In this document: one piece after another, positions 23,012 to 31,007 of the stretch
Position numbering within the stretch: the first letter of the stretch is position 1
Layout: each line of letters begins with the position of its first letter
Source of the DNA: an uncultured Acidovorax sp.
GTDB lineage: Bacteria; Pseudomonadota; Gammaproteobacteria; Burkholderiales; Burkholderiaceae_C
Length of the DNA: 64,000 bases
NCBI GenBank assembly: GCA_913774955.1
Contig: CAJYKV010000024.1
Span: forward strand, 328,831 to 392,830
Direction of reading: 5' to 3'
Made by a program: the position numbers and the translations under genes
The notes under the pieces: generated by a model
Told to the model about the DNA's origin: nothing
The model's input: the letters and a program-made list of their open reading frames with translations, nothing else
Database searches by the model: none

Positions 23012-25740
23012 GTCCGGGCCTTTGCCGCCGCCTCGGCGTTTTCGTAGGCCTCCAGGAAGGCCTGGCCGGAGAACGCGGCCAGATCGTCCTCGGCGCCGCG
23101 CCGGATCTCGGCGAAGCTGCGCTTGTACTCGTCCCACAGGGCGGCCTTGCGGCTGGTGGCCGACAGCATCCCGAACACGCCGCCGGTCACGTCCGTGCGC
23201 TGCTCCAGCATCGAGGGATCGAAGCGCTCCAGCGCCTCCGCATAGGCGGCACGCAGGCCCGCCATCAGCGCCACCTGGTGCACGCGCAGATCGTCATAGG
23301 CCTCTTCCATGGCGGGGATCGGCTTCATGAAGCCGGGGAAGTTCTGCCCGATCATCTGCATCACCACGCCTTCGGACGTCGGCAGGAACTTCAGCGGGTT
23401 GTTGGCCCCGGAAGAAATCACCGTCACGCCCGCACGGAACTCGCGCTTGATCTCCGAGCGCGCGGCCAGCAGATCGATCGTGCCCTGCACGGCCACGCGG
23501 AACGCCTCGCCGAAGGAGCGCATGAACTCCGGGCTGAGCCGCTGCGGCTCGACTTTCTTCGACAGCACGCCCGCCCCTTCCAGGAAGGCGGCGATCAGCG
23601 ACTGCAGTTCGGCGGGCGACGCCGCCTCCAGCTCCGGCAGCATGGGCGCGAGCGGTGAGCGTGCCGCCGTGGCGGGCTGGCCCGGCCATTCCTGCGCGCT
23701 GGCCGCGGTGACCGTAGTGGCCGCCGGAGGCGGGACCGGCGCAGGAGCAGCCGCTGGCGCATCCACCAGCGGCGCCGCAGGCGCAGACGTGGGCGTGGAC
23801 ATGGACGTGGGCGGCACGGGAGGTGTCGACGCCGATGGCCGGGCCCCGGTAAACCCACTTCCGCCAGACAGCATGCCGGAGCCTTCGAGGCCCAGCCCCC
23901 CGATCGGAAGCGCCTGCGCACCCGGATGGGCGGACGCGGCACTCTGGCCGGAACCGAAGGGCGAAGCCGCCGTCAGGGCCGGCGCTGCGGGCCAGTCGCC
24001 CTCCGCCGTGCCCGCATGGCCGGCGGCATCCGCCCCGGGCGCCGTGTCCACCAACGGCCAGTCCAGGCGGTCCGCCGATGCGGCTTCGGATCCGAACGCG
24101 CCGAGGTCCAGTCCTTCCACGCGCAGCAGTCCTTCCAGGGGCGCGGCCGGAGAGGCCACGGCGGATGCCGCGCCCGCCATGGACGGGCCCGCGGCAGACA
24201 GCTGCGTACCCGAAGGGGGCTGGGAGGCCAAGGACAATCCGGCCCCCGGCCCGCCCACGGCGGCAGGCTGTGGAATCGGATTTGGAATCGGAAGCGGAGG
24301 CAGCGGCGCATGGCCCTCCGGAGGCTTCGCGGCCGAAGCCTCGTGGCCCCCTTCCTGCATCGGAACGCCCTTGGGCAGGCTGAATGACTGGGACAGGTCC
24401 GACCCCAGCGCGACCGCGCCGCGCTCCGGGTCGTGCAGCGCCGGCCCGGACGCCCCGCCGAAGAGCCGGAGCGGGTCCAGTTCGCTGCGTGGGTCCAGCC
24501 CCTTGGGCAGACCGGCGTGCGAGGGGTTGTCCATGTCGTGCGCGAACTTCGTGCCGCTGGCCGGCAGCGACTGCAGCAGTTCGTCGTGGCGCAGATTGGC
24601 GATCTCGCTCAGGCTCTTGCCCTGCAGGCCGCCGCCCCAGACGTCCTTCTTCTCCTCACCCCGCCGCGGATCGGCAGCGAACAGGTCGAAATCCTCCGGA
24701 ATGACCAGCGCTCGGGGGCCTGCCGCGGACTTCGCCGCCGCGGGCACCGGAGCGTCCGCTGCCGCACCCGGTGCACCAGGAATGCCCGGCACGCCCCACG
24801 GCGACACGGCCTGCGCCGGCGTGCCGGGCCCACCGGAGCCCAGGTCCACCGGCAGCGCTCCGGCCCCGGCCGGCGCTGCCGGCGGCAGGGCGGGCGACAC
24901 GGCTTCTGCGGGAGCGAAAGAGGGACGTGCCGGCTCCGGACTACCCGCCGGCGGCACGCCGGACAGCAGGGGCAGCCCGGTGATCGGCACGGGCATGGCG
25001 TCCGGGCCGGAGGCGACGGAGGCGGAGGCGACCGGGGCCACCGCGGGCTGCGGCGCGCGGACGGGCACGGGGCTGGCCGGCGACTCCACCCGCCCCAGCA
25101 TCGCGAAGGGGTTGTCGTCGTCTTCGGCCGCCGGGAAGGTCTCCACGGGGCTCTGCAGCGGTCGGCCGGCGGCAGGCTGCGCGGGGCTTGAGGGCGGAGC
25201 CTCGAAAAGGGCCGCGGGCGGAGGGACGTAGGCGGCTGGTGCGACATCCTCCAAAATGTCCGCCACGGCCGGAACGGCCTGCGGAAGGGCCACGGCCGCC
25301 GCGGCGTGTGCGGGATCCGCCACCGGGGCGCTCGCCCGGGCAGGTGCCGCAGCCGGGGCATCGGCCGGAACGGCCACCGGAGACGGCGCCGGCGCCGGCA
25401 CGGGCGCCACGAACGGCGCGCCCGGCACGACGGAGTACAGCGTGTACGGTCCGATGCGAACCTCGTCGCCGACTGAAAGCTTCACCTCCTCGCCGGAGCG
25501 GACCTCCCCGCCTGCCACGAAGATCGAGCGGCGCTCGCAGAGGTTGGCGATGTACGCGGCCTCGGACTCCATGCGCACCATCGCATGCACGCGCGCCACA
25601 CCGGCATCGGTATCGGGCAGCACGAGCTTGTTCTGCCCGCCGCGGCCGATTGTTCCGCCCGCCACCCCGAACACCGCCGCCCAGAGGCGGTCCACCTCGC
25701 CGTCGGCCTGCCGCACGACCCTGAGTTCGACCTTATCCAT
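23008..25740 (-). CDS. tagH: T6SS FHA-domain protein TagH (Fha)
   Basis: 910 residues. N-terminal FHA domain (about 1-110: GGTIGRGGQNKLVLP, VARVHAMVRM), a very long Ala/Pro/Gly/Ser-rich linker (about 115-690), and the TagH C-terminal domain (about 700-905: MLPELEAASPAELQSLIAAF, PLKFLPTSEGVVMQMI, MAGLRAAYAEALERFDP). Fha proteins are PpkA targets that trigger T6SS assembly. Odd points: the FHA motif usually reading SRxH is ARVH, and the usual Asn-Gly of the binding loop is not visible, so phospho-threonine binding may be altered; the linker is far longer than in most homologues. It overlaps pppA by 4 bp and starts 21 bp after the lipoprotein gene. Confidence 0.93.
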   Translation of the reverse strand: MDKVELRVVRQADGEVDRLWAAVFGVAGGTIGRGGQNKLVLPDTDAGVARVHAMVRMESEAAYIANLCERRSIFVAGGEVRSGEEVKLSVGDEVRIGPYTLYSVVPGAPFVAPVPAPAPSPVAVPADAPAAAPARASAPVADPAHAAAAVALPQAVPAVADILEDVAPAAYVPPPAALFEAPPSSPAQPAAGRPLQSPVETFPAAEDDDNPFAMLGRVESPASPVPVRAPQPAVAPVASASVASGPDAMPVPITGLPLLSGVPPAGSPEPARPSFAPAEAVSPALPPAAPAGAGALPVDLGSGGPGTPAQAVSPWGVPGIPGAPGAAADAPVPAAAKSAAGPRALVIPEDFDLFAADPRRGEEKKDVWGGGLQGKSLSEIANLRHDELLQSLPASGTKFAHDMDNPSHAGLPKGLDPRSELDPLRLFGGASGPALHDPERGAVALGSDLSQSFSLPKGVPMQEGGHEASAAKPPEGHAPLPPLPIPNPIPQPAAVGGPGAGLSLASQPPSGTQLSAAGPSMAGAASAVASPAAPLEGLLRVEGLDLGAFGSEAASADRLDWPLVDTAPGADAAGHAGTAEGDWPAAPALTAASPFGSGQSAASAHPGAQALPIGGLGLEGSGMLSGGSGFTGARPSASTPPVPPTSMSTPTSAPAAPLVDAPAAAPAPVPPPAATTVTAASAQEWPGQPATAARSPLAPMLPELEAASPAELQSLIAAFLEGAGVLSKKVEPQRLSPEFMRSFGEAFRVAVQGTIDLLAARSEIKREFRAGVTVISSGANNPLKFLPTSEGVVMQMIGQNFPGFMKPIPAMEEAYDDLRVHQVALMAGLRAAYAEALERFDPSMLEQRTDVTGGVFGMLSATSRKAALWDEYKRSFAEIRRGAEDDLAAFSGQAFLEAYENAEAAAKART

Positions 25741-25761
25741 GTTGATTGCAGCCCGCGCGGC

Positions 25762-26268
25762 TCATGGCGTCTTCTTGGCGGGCGCGGCGCGCTTGCTGCG
25801 CGCAGCGGCGGCGGCAGCCGCGGCACGCGCGGCGAGGAACTCCTTGCCCCAGACCGGATGCCCCTTCTCGACATCGCTCAACTGGAAGTTCGGATCGAGC
25901 TGCAGCGCCGACTCGAACGTCTGGCGGCACTGGCGCAGCCGTCCGGAGGCGCAATGGCTGAAAGCAATGAACTTGTAGGCCTTGATCTGCGAGGCGACCG
26001 GCAGCTCGGGCGCCGTGCTCAGCGGCGTCAGCGCCGCGATGGCCTCGTCGTAGCGGCCGTCGGTGTAGACGTCGACCGCCTGCGACAGGGCCTCTTCCTT
26101 CAGCGTGGCCGGGTCCTTCTGCTTCGCGGCATCCTTTCCGTCCGCCGTCCCTGCCTCGGCCGCAGCCTGCCCGCCGCCGGCACCTTCGCCCGCTGGCGGG
26201 GTCTGGCATCCGCCGAGCAGCACGCCTGCCAGGCAGGCCACCCCAATGAGCTTCGTCGTAGTTCCCAT
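25762..26268 (-). CDS. TssQ-like T6SS-associated lipoprotein
   Basis: 168 residues. Start ATG 26268 has a strong GAGGAG Shine-Dalgarno. The leader ends with the lipobox VLLGGC (Cys21), so it is a lipoprotein. The mature part has an Ala/Gly/Lys linker and then TPR-like helices (ALSQAVDVYTDGRYDEAIAA, FESALQLDPNFQL), followed by an Ala/Arg/Lys-rich tail. Position between ppkA and tagH fits the lipoproteins named TssQ in related T6SS operons; the exact role is unknown, perhaps presenting envelope signals to PpkA. Confidence 0.8.
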   Translation of the reverse strand: MGTTTKLIGVACLAGVLLGGCQTPPAGEGAGGGQAAAEAGTADGKDAAKQKDPATLKEEALSQAVDVYTDGRYDEAIAALTPLSTAPELPVASQIKAYKFIAFSHCASGRLRQCRQTFESALQLDPNFQLSDVEKGHPVWGKEFLAARAAAAAAAARSKRAAPAKKTP

Positions 26269-26382
26269 GCTCTCCTCGTCAAAATGGCAGGTGGCCGTCC
26301 GGCCTGCGGCCACGGGCCGCCGTCTGCTGATCGTCCATGCACCGTCCGCCGCGTGCCAGGCCTGGCCGCGGCAGCCGGGCCG

Positions 26383-28374
26383 TCATTCGAATTTGTGGGT
26401 CAGGATCACGGATTCGCCCTTGCGCACCTGCACCATCCGGGTCACCGTCTGGGATGCCGGATTGGACAGTTCGATGCGGTGGAAGCCCTCCGCCAGCGTC
26501 AGTTGCGTCAGCGGCGGCGTCGTGCCGGCAGGAATGCGGTCCACGGTCACGTTGCCCCAGGGCATGACGCGCAGGATCACGCGCCCGGTGTTCTCTGCGT
26601 CGCGCGTGGCGGTGCGCTGTGCGCGGCCCGCATCGTCCGCTGCCGCGGTGGACGCCGCGGCCGCGGGGCCCGACTGGGCAGCCTGCCCGGGCGGAGTGGG
26701 TGCGGCCACCGGGGCACTGGCGCGCGCGGCGGGTTCGGGGGTGGCCACCGCCACGGGAGCCGAGACCGCGGCCACCGGGGCGGACGCCGGGGCCGCCGGA
26801 GCGTCGGCGGGAACGGCGGCCGTCTGCAGGGATTGCGCGGTCAGGCGGGTCAATGCCTCCTCGGCCTGCATCCGGTGCACGCCGTTCGGGAAGGCGCTCA
26901 GATAGGCCTGCACGGATTCCACCGTGTTGATGCGCGATGCCAGTTCCCACTGGCTGGCCTCCTGCACCGCCATCCGCTCGCGGGCGGCCGCCTCGCTGGA
27001 CGCCTGCACGGTCCACCAGACCCCGCCGATGAGCACCACCGCCAGCAGCGCCAGCACGGGGATCAGCCACGCAGGGCGGCGGCCGGATGCGCCCCGCGCA
27101 GCGGCAGGGGCCGCCGCCGCGGACGCGGCGGCGCGCGGCGGCTTCGCCGACGCGCCGGATTCGAAGGCACGGCCACCCGGCGTGGGACGCGCCTGCGGAG
27201 CGGCCGCAGGGATCACCGGGGCCGCAGGGGCCGGTGCGGGCATTGGAGGCTCCGGCAGGGGCGCCGGCCGGGTGGAAGCGAAGCCGCGTGCAGCGGCATC
27301 GGCCTGTGCACCGGCACCGTCGGCAGGCGGCTGCGGCAGATGGGAGGGGATGATGGATGCCACCGCCTCCATGGGACGCAGCGTGGACGCGGCTTCGGCC
27401 GCAGCGGGATCGGCACCCGCCCCCGCGGCGCGCACGGCCACTTCGGCACCGGCCGCGGCCGCTGCCGCGTGCGGCCAGGAAATCGTCACGGTCTTCAGGC
27501 CCAGCTGCTGGCGCAGCTCGGCGATGGTCTGCGGCCGGTCCTGCGGCTTCACCGCGAGGGCGCTCTGCACGCCGTGCAGGAAGCGTGCGCTGAAGCCGGG
27601 GCAGTTCTCAGGCGTGAGCGCGACCAGCGGGTCATTGATCATCCGTGCCACCGACGTGGCGGGGGGACGCCCCGTGATCGCCTGGTAGAGCACGGCGCCC
27701 AACTGGTAGATGTCGGTCCATGCGCCCTGGGGCATGGCGCCGTCGTCCACGTACTGCTCGATCGGCGCGAAGCCGGGCTTGAGCACCATCGTGAGCGCCT
27801 GCGTCATGTCGCCGATGATGCGGCGGGCGGCACCGAAATCGAGCAGCACCGGCATGCCCGATTCCTGCAGGAAGATGTTGTCGGGGGCGATGTCGCGGTG
27901 GTAGCAGTCGGCCGCGTGCAGCATCTCCAGCACGTCCAGGATCGGCACGAGCACGGCGGACAGCCAGGCTTCGTCCATCACGGGCTGCTGCGCCAGGAAC
28001 GACCGGAAGGTCTGGCCTTCGTAGTACTGCATGACCATGTAGGCCGTGCCGTTGGCTTCGAAGAACCGGTAGACGTGCACCAGGGCCGGGTGGGAGAACT
28101 TGGCCAGCAGGCGGGCTTCGTTGATGAAGCTGCGCAGGCCCGCGTCGAAAGCGCCGCGGTGCTGCGAGCGCACGTGCACCTCGCTGCCGTCCTTGCGCCC
28201 CGCCAGGGTGGCGGGCATGTACTCCTTGATCGCCACGATGCGATCCAGGCTCAGGTCGCGCGCCTTGTAGACGATGCCGAACCCACCCTCGCCCACGACG
28301 TCGCTCAGCCGGTACTCTCCGACCTGCACGCCGGGGCCTAGGCAGTTGGCCGAGCCACTGAAATCCTTCTGCAT
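26383..28374 (-). CDS. ppkA: Membrane Ser/Thr protein kinase PpkA, first gene of T6SS operon
   Basis: 663 residues from ATG 28374. The kinase domain (about 15-275) has the glycine loop GEGGFGIVYKA, Lys in AIKEYMP, the catalytic HRDIAPDN and metal-binding DFGAAR, so it should be active. A long Ala/Pro linker leads to one membrane helix (WLIPVLALLAVVLIGGVWW, about 435-453) and a periplasmic part ending in a PEGA-like beta domain (about 600-663). In T6SS control PpkA phosphorylates Fha on signal. It has no VWA or formylglycine-type sensor domain as Pseudomonas PpkA does. It is the first gene after the divergent region shared with hcp. Confidence 0.93.
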   Translation of the reverse strand: MQKDFSGSANCLGPGVQVGEYRLSDVVGEGGFGIVYKARDLSLDRIVAIKEYMPATLAGRKDGSEVHVRSQHRGAFDAGLRSFINEARLLAKFSHPALVHVYRFFEANGTAYMVMQYYEGQTFRSFLAQQPVMDEAWLSAVLVPILDVLEMLHAADCYHRDIAPDNIFLQESGMPVLLDFGAARRIIGDMTQALTMVLKPGFAPIEQYVDDGAMPQGAWTDIYQLGAVLYQAITGRPPATSVARMINDPLVALTPENCPGFSARFLHGVQSALAVKPQDRPQTIAELRQQLGLKTVTISWPHAAAAAAGAEVAVRAAGAGADPAAAEAASTLRPMEAVASIIPSHLPQPPADGAGAQADAAARGFASTRPAPLPEPPMPAPAPAAPVIPAAAPQARPTPGGRAFESGASAKPPRAAASAAAAPAAARGASGRRPAWLIPVLALLAVVLIGGVWWTVQASSEAAARERMAVQEASQWELASRINTVESVQAYLSAFPNGVHRMQAEEALTRLTAQSLQTAAVPADAPAAPASAPVAAVSAPVAVATPEPAARASAPVAAPTPPGQAAQSGPAAAASTAAADDAGRAQRTATRDAENTGRVILRVMPWGNVTVDRIPAGTTPPLTQLTLAEGFHRIELSNPASQTVTRMVQVRKGESVILTHKFE

Positions 28375-28954
28375 GGGTTCACGCTTCCAAGCACCGCGGC
28401 AGGCGGCGCGACCGTCGCCGGGCACCGGGATCCAGCCCGTTCTCCGGAGCTTCCGGTTCCTGCACGTCGCGCACCAGTGTCAAACGCATCACTCCCGGCC
28501 GGCTGTTTCTACTCTGTATGGAGATGGCGGCGAAACTGCCACGCCATCCGCCGTGTTTTTGCATTCCTGCCCGTGCACCCCAGACGGGGCCTCCACGGGA
28601 AGGGGCCAAGTGTAACGGTAACATGTGACACGTCTTCGATATCCCGCAGCGCGTCGAGAAAAAAGACAAATTGTTTCCTTTGTTTCCCGCCGCTGGACAA
28701 TGTTGAAATCTGGGGTATTTCCAAATGCGGGGGAGCGCACCTATGATCGCCGGCGCAACTAGGCATTCGGAGAAGCCCGGCCTGCGGCGCATTCGCGCAA
28801 CCCTCGGGAGGGGGGAAGCGTTGGGCGATTATGGCAACGGCCCTCCGGTAAAAGCCCCGTTCGTGAGGAGCCGTCATACCGCATTCGACAGCCATGCGGC
28901 TCTATTTCATCTTTCACAGCGCAAAAAGCGCAGTCATTAAAAAGGAAACATTCC
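28375..28954. promoter_or_regulatory. 580-bp divergent control region between ppkA and hcp
   Basis: No convincing gene lies here. It contains an AT-rich island (about 28657-28735, e.g. GAAAAAAGACAAATTG) unlike its GC-rich surroundings, the inverted repeat at 28610-28631, a leftward TTGACA at 28478-28483 without a clear -10, and a small hairpin CCGCAT...ATGCGG just before hcp (28879-28899). It must hold the promoters for both the leftward T6SS operon and hcp, but I cannot fix either promoter by eye. Confidence 0.7.
28610..28631. promoter_or_regulatory. Operator-like inverted repeat GTGTnAC-N8-GTnACAC
   Basis: GTGTAAC (28610-28616) and GTGACAC (28625-28631) form an interrupted palindrome of 22 bp with a centre-to-centre spacing of 15 bp, a size typical of dimeric regulator sites. 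It lies 236 bp upstream of ppkA and 324 bp upstream of hcp. The regulator is unknown. Confidence 0.4.
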
Positions 28955-29437
28955 ATGTCCGTCGATATGTTCATGAAGGTTGAAGGTGCCAGCGGCGAGT
29001 CGCAAGACTCCAACCACAAGAGCTGGACCGACATCCGCTCCTTCAGCTGGGGCGCGACCCAGCCCAACTCGATGGCCACGGGCAGCGGCGCGGGCGCGGG
29101 CAAGGTCACGTTCCACGACCTGAGCATCGTGGCCAAGATGGACAAGGCCTACCCGGCCGTGCTCAAGCACTGCTCGACCGGCAAGCACCTGGGCCAGGTC
29201 GAAATCTCGATGTGCAAGGCCGGCGGCACGCAGATCGAATTCGGCAAGATCACGCTGACCGACGTGCTGGTCACGAGCGTGACGGTGAGCGGCACCGACG
29301 GCAGCGACGCCGTTCTGGTGAATTACGCATTCCAGGCCGCCAAGGTCAAGACCCAATACTGGGAGCAGACGAACCAGGGCGGCAAGGGCGCGGAAAGCTC
29401 GGCCGGCTGGAACGTCAAGGAAAACAAGGAAGCCTGA
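28955..29437 (+). CDS. hcp: T6SS tube protein Hcp
   Basis: 160 residues. Hcp hexamers stack into the tube that is pushed out by the sheath and can carry small effectors in its lumen. Seen: the start MSVDMFMKVEGASGESQD, the block IRSFSWGATQPNSM (about 29-42), FHDLSIVAKMDKAYP (about 53-67) and LKHCSTGKHLGQVEI, all typical of Hcp1-class proteins. A strong AAAAGGAAA Shine-Dalgarno precedes the start and a strong terminator follows, so it is its own transcription unit, as expected for a protein needed in large amounts. It faces away from the T6SS operon. Confidence 0.98.
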   Translation: MSVDMFMKVEGASGESQDSNHKSWTDIRSFSWGATQPNSMATGSGAGAGKVTFHDLSIVAKMDKAYPAVLKHCSTGKHLGQVEISMCKAGGTQIEFGKITLTDVLVTSVTVSGTDGSDAVLVNYAFQAAKVKTQYWEQTNQGGKGAESSAGWNVKENKEA

Positions 29438-29454
29438 TTCGTTCGGCTTCTCCG

Positions 29455-29488
29455 AAAGCCGGGGCCTTCGCAGGGCTCCGGCTTTTTT
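29455..29488 (+). terminator. Intrinsic terminator of hcp
   Basis: A 12-bp stem (AAAGCCGGGGCC against GGCTCCGGCTTT, one G-U pair) with a 7-nt loop is followed by a T-run, starting 18 bp after the hcp stop. Confidence 0.9.
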
Positions 29489-29513
29489 ATTGCATGCATA
29501 AATAAAAAGCGCT

Positions 29514-29552
29514 GCATCTGCTTGAAAACGCATTGCGCCGTTTCAAAGATGC
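29514..29552. other. Long imperfect hairpin upstream of the effector gene
   Basis: GCATCT/AGATGC and TTGAAA/TTTCAA plus CG/CG pair around the loop CATTGCGC, giving a stem of about 14 pairs with small bulges. It lies 157 bp before the muramidase start, in a stretch of lower GC than the surroundings. It could be an mRNA leader structure or a regulator site. Confidence 0.45.
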
Positions 29553-29708
29553 AACATCCAGCCCGCTCAGACATACCGGGGCCGGCGGGTATCCGGAAGT
29601 CTCCCGGGATATCGATGTATCGCGCTCTCATGCCTGCCGTTTTCGTATGCATGCCGATTCTGCATTCCCGAGCATACGTTGGCGGCCGATTACTCCACAG
29701 AGCCATTC

Positions 29709-30260
29709 ATGCCAGAAAAAATCGACTATGCATTCCTGAGCGCCCTCGAAGGGGGCTCGCAAACCACCGGCTACGTGCCGGCGGCGAATGTCAGCAAGAG
29801 CGGGGTGACGATCGCGACCGGGTTCGATCTGGGCCAGCGGTCGGAAAGCGATCTGAAGGCCCTCGGCCTCGCCAGCACGCTGGTCGCGAAACTCAAGCCC
29901 TATCTGGATGCCAAGGGCGCCGAGGCCAAGAAGCTGATCGAGAAAACCCCGCTGACGATCACTGCCGCGGAAGCCGAGTCGATCGACAAGGCGGTCAAGG
30001 CCGGCCACGTCTCCAGCCTGAAGCTGAAGTACGACTCGGCCTCCACCAAAAGCTTCGTCGATCTGCCGGAGCAGGCGCAGACCGTCATCGCCTCGGTGTC
30101 GTTCCAATATGGTGTCAACCTCGATGCCGCCACGCCCAAGTTCTGGAAGGCCGTGACCACACAGGACTGGACCGAAGCCGTCAAGATATTGAAGAGCTTC
30201 GGGGACGCCTACCCTACGCGGCGCGGCAAGGAAGCCGCCCTGCTGGAGAAAATCAAATGA
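29709..30260 (+). CDS. Pesticin/T4-lysozyme-like muramidase, candidate T6SS effector
   Basis: 183 residues. The N-terminal part has ALEGG with Glu14 and the strongly conserved-looking SGVTIATGFDLGQ with Thr37 and Asp40, the arrangement of the pesticin C-terminal domain/T4-lysozyme family, which cuts the glycan chains of peptidoglycan. Further blocks TITAAEAESIDKAV and ASVSFQYG fit the helical lobe. There is no signal peptide, so it cannot reach a cell wall alone; just after hcp this suggests export through the T6SS, possibly inside the Hcp tube given the small size. The frame is open to a TTG at 29679, but ATG 29709 is preferred. Its stop overlaps the next gene by 4 bp (ATGA). Enzyme class is inferred from motifs, T6SS export from context. 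Confidence 0.8.
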   Translation: MPEKIDYAFLSALEGGSQTTGYVPAANVSKSGVTIATGFDLGQRSESDLKALGLASTLVAKLKPYLDAKGAEAKKLIEKTPLTITAAEAESIDKAVKAGHVSSLKLKYDSASTKSFVDLPEQAQTVIASVSFQYGVNLDAATPKFWKAVTTQDWTEAVKILKSFGDAYPTRRGKEAALLEKIK

Positions 30261-30925
30261 AACGATGGATCGCCCTTGCCTCCGCGGTGCTGGCCGCTGG
30301 CACCCTGCATGCCGCCACCGCAAAAGCGCCCGCCGTGCGCATCTCCAACCCGGAACTGCTGGCGGCATTGCAGGCCCCCGAGGCAGCGCTGCAGGCTGCG
30401 CGCACGCCGCTCGCCTTCGACGGGGGTGCGTCGGCCAGCAACTGCCGCGAGTACGCCGACCTGGTGCAGAAAGGCCCACCCGTCGAGTCGGCGCGCAATT
30501 TCGAGGTCCGCAGCGAGTACCTGCTGTGCGATGCCCTGCGCCTGACGGCGGGCAAGCCCTTCGCCGCGGAGAAACCCCAGGCCGCCGGCCGCCAGGCGAA
30601 ATCGCTCTACGAACGACTCGACCTGCGCACGTTCCCGTCGTCGCTGCACCAGCGTGCGGACGCCAAGAAGCACACGCTGAAGACGCTGCTGCCGGGCGCG
30701 CCCGAATACGACGGGGGCGCCGTGGCGGTGGACACCCCTGAACAGCGCTTCCGCCTGGAAGTGGTGGGCACCATCGACCAGGGCCGCGGCAAAAAACCCG
30801 ACTGGATCGTCTGGGTATCCGACGAGTCCAAGACCGGCAGCTACCGCGGCTACAGCACCATCGTCGTGCACCCGCCGCGCACCGCCTCGGGCCCGTACAC
30901 GGCGGCGGATCCGGCACGCCCCTGA
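30257..30925 (+). CDS. Sec-exported protein, candidate immunity protein to the muramidase
   Basis: 222 residues. I recognise no domain family. The N-terminus is a clear Sec signal peptide (MKRWIALASAVLAAGTLHA, cleavage likely after AHA-type LHAATA), so the protein acts in the periplasm. The mature part has only two cysteines (in SNCREY and LLCDAL, about residues 58 and 94) that could form a disulfide, and a C-terminal beta-rich stretch (RLEVVGTIDQ, DWIVWVSDE, GYSTIVVHPP). The ATG overlaps the muramidase stop (ATGA), so both proteins are made in fixed ratio. A periplasmic partner coupled to a wall-cutting toxin is the usual layout of effector and immunity protein; that role is inference. Confidence 0.75.
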   Translation: MKRWIALASAVLAAGTLHAATAKAPAVRISNPELLAALQAPEAALQAARTPLAFDGGASASNCREYADLVQKGPPVESARNFEVRSEYLLCDALRLTAGKPFAAEKPQAAGRQAKSLYERLDLRTFPSSLHQRADAKKHTLKTLLPGAPEYDGGAVAVDTPEQRFRLEVVGTIDQGRGKKPDWIVWVSDESKTGSYRGYSTIVVHPPRTASGPYTAADPARP

Positions 30926-31007
30926 GCGGCGGCGCCCCCCCGCCGGGCAGCCACGCGGTGGGGAGCAGCACGGGAGCGCATGCCCAGGCTCCCCTCGCCT
31001 CTCCGGC

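Noticed and set aside
28478..28483. Perfect TTGACA on the leftward strand as ppkA promoter
   Set aside because: No acceptable -10 box at 16-18 bp; only GGAACC-like sequence follows, so it is not called as a promoter.
28821..28855. Sigma-54 promoter for hcp
   Set aside because: A TGGCAA-type sequence occurs, but the GC at the required spacing is missing.
28477..28895. Small open frames in the ppkA-hcp gap
   Set aside because: No Shine-Dalgarno, no homology-like composition, and they overlap each other on both strands; the region reads as control DNA.
30972..30993. GGGAGC...GCTCCC hairpin between the immunity candidate and hpnC
   Set aside because: Only 6 bp with a 10-nt loop and no U-run; too weak to call as a terminator.
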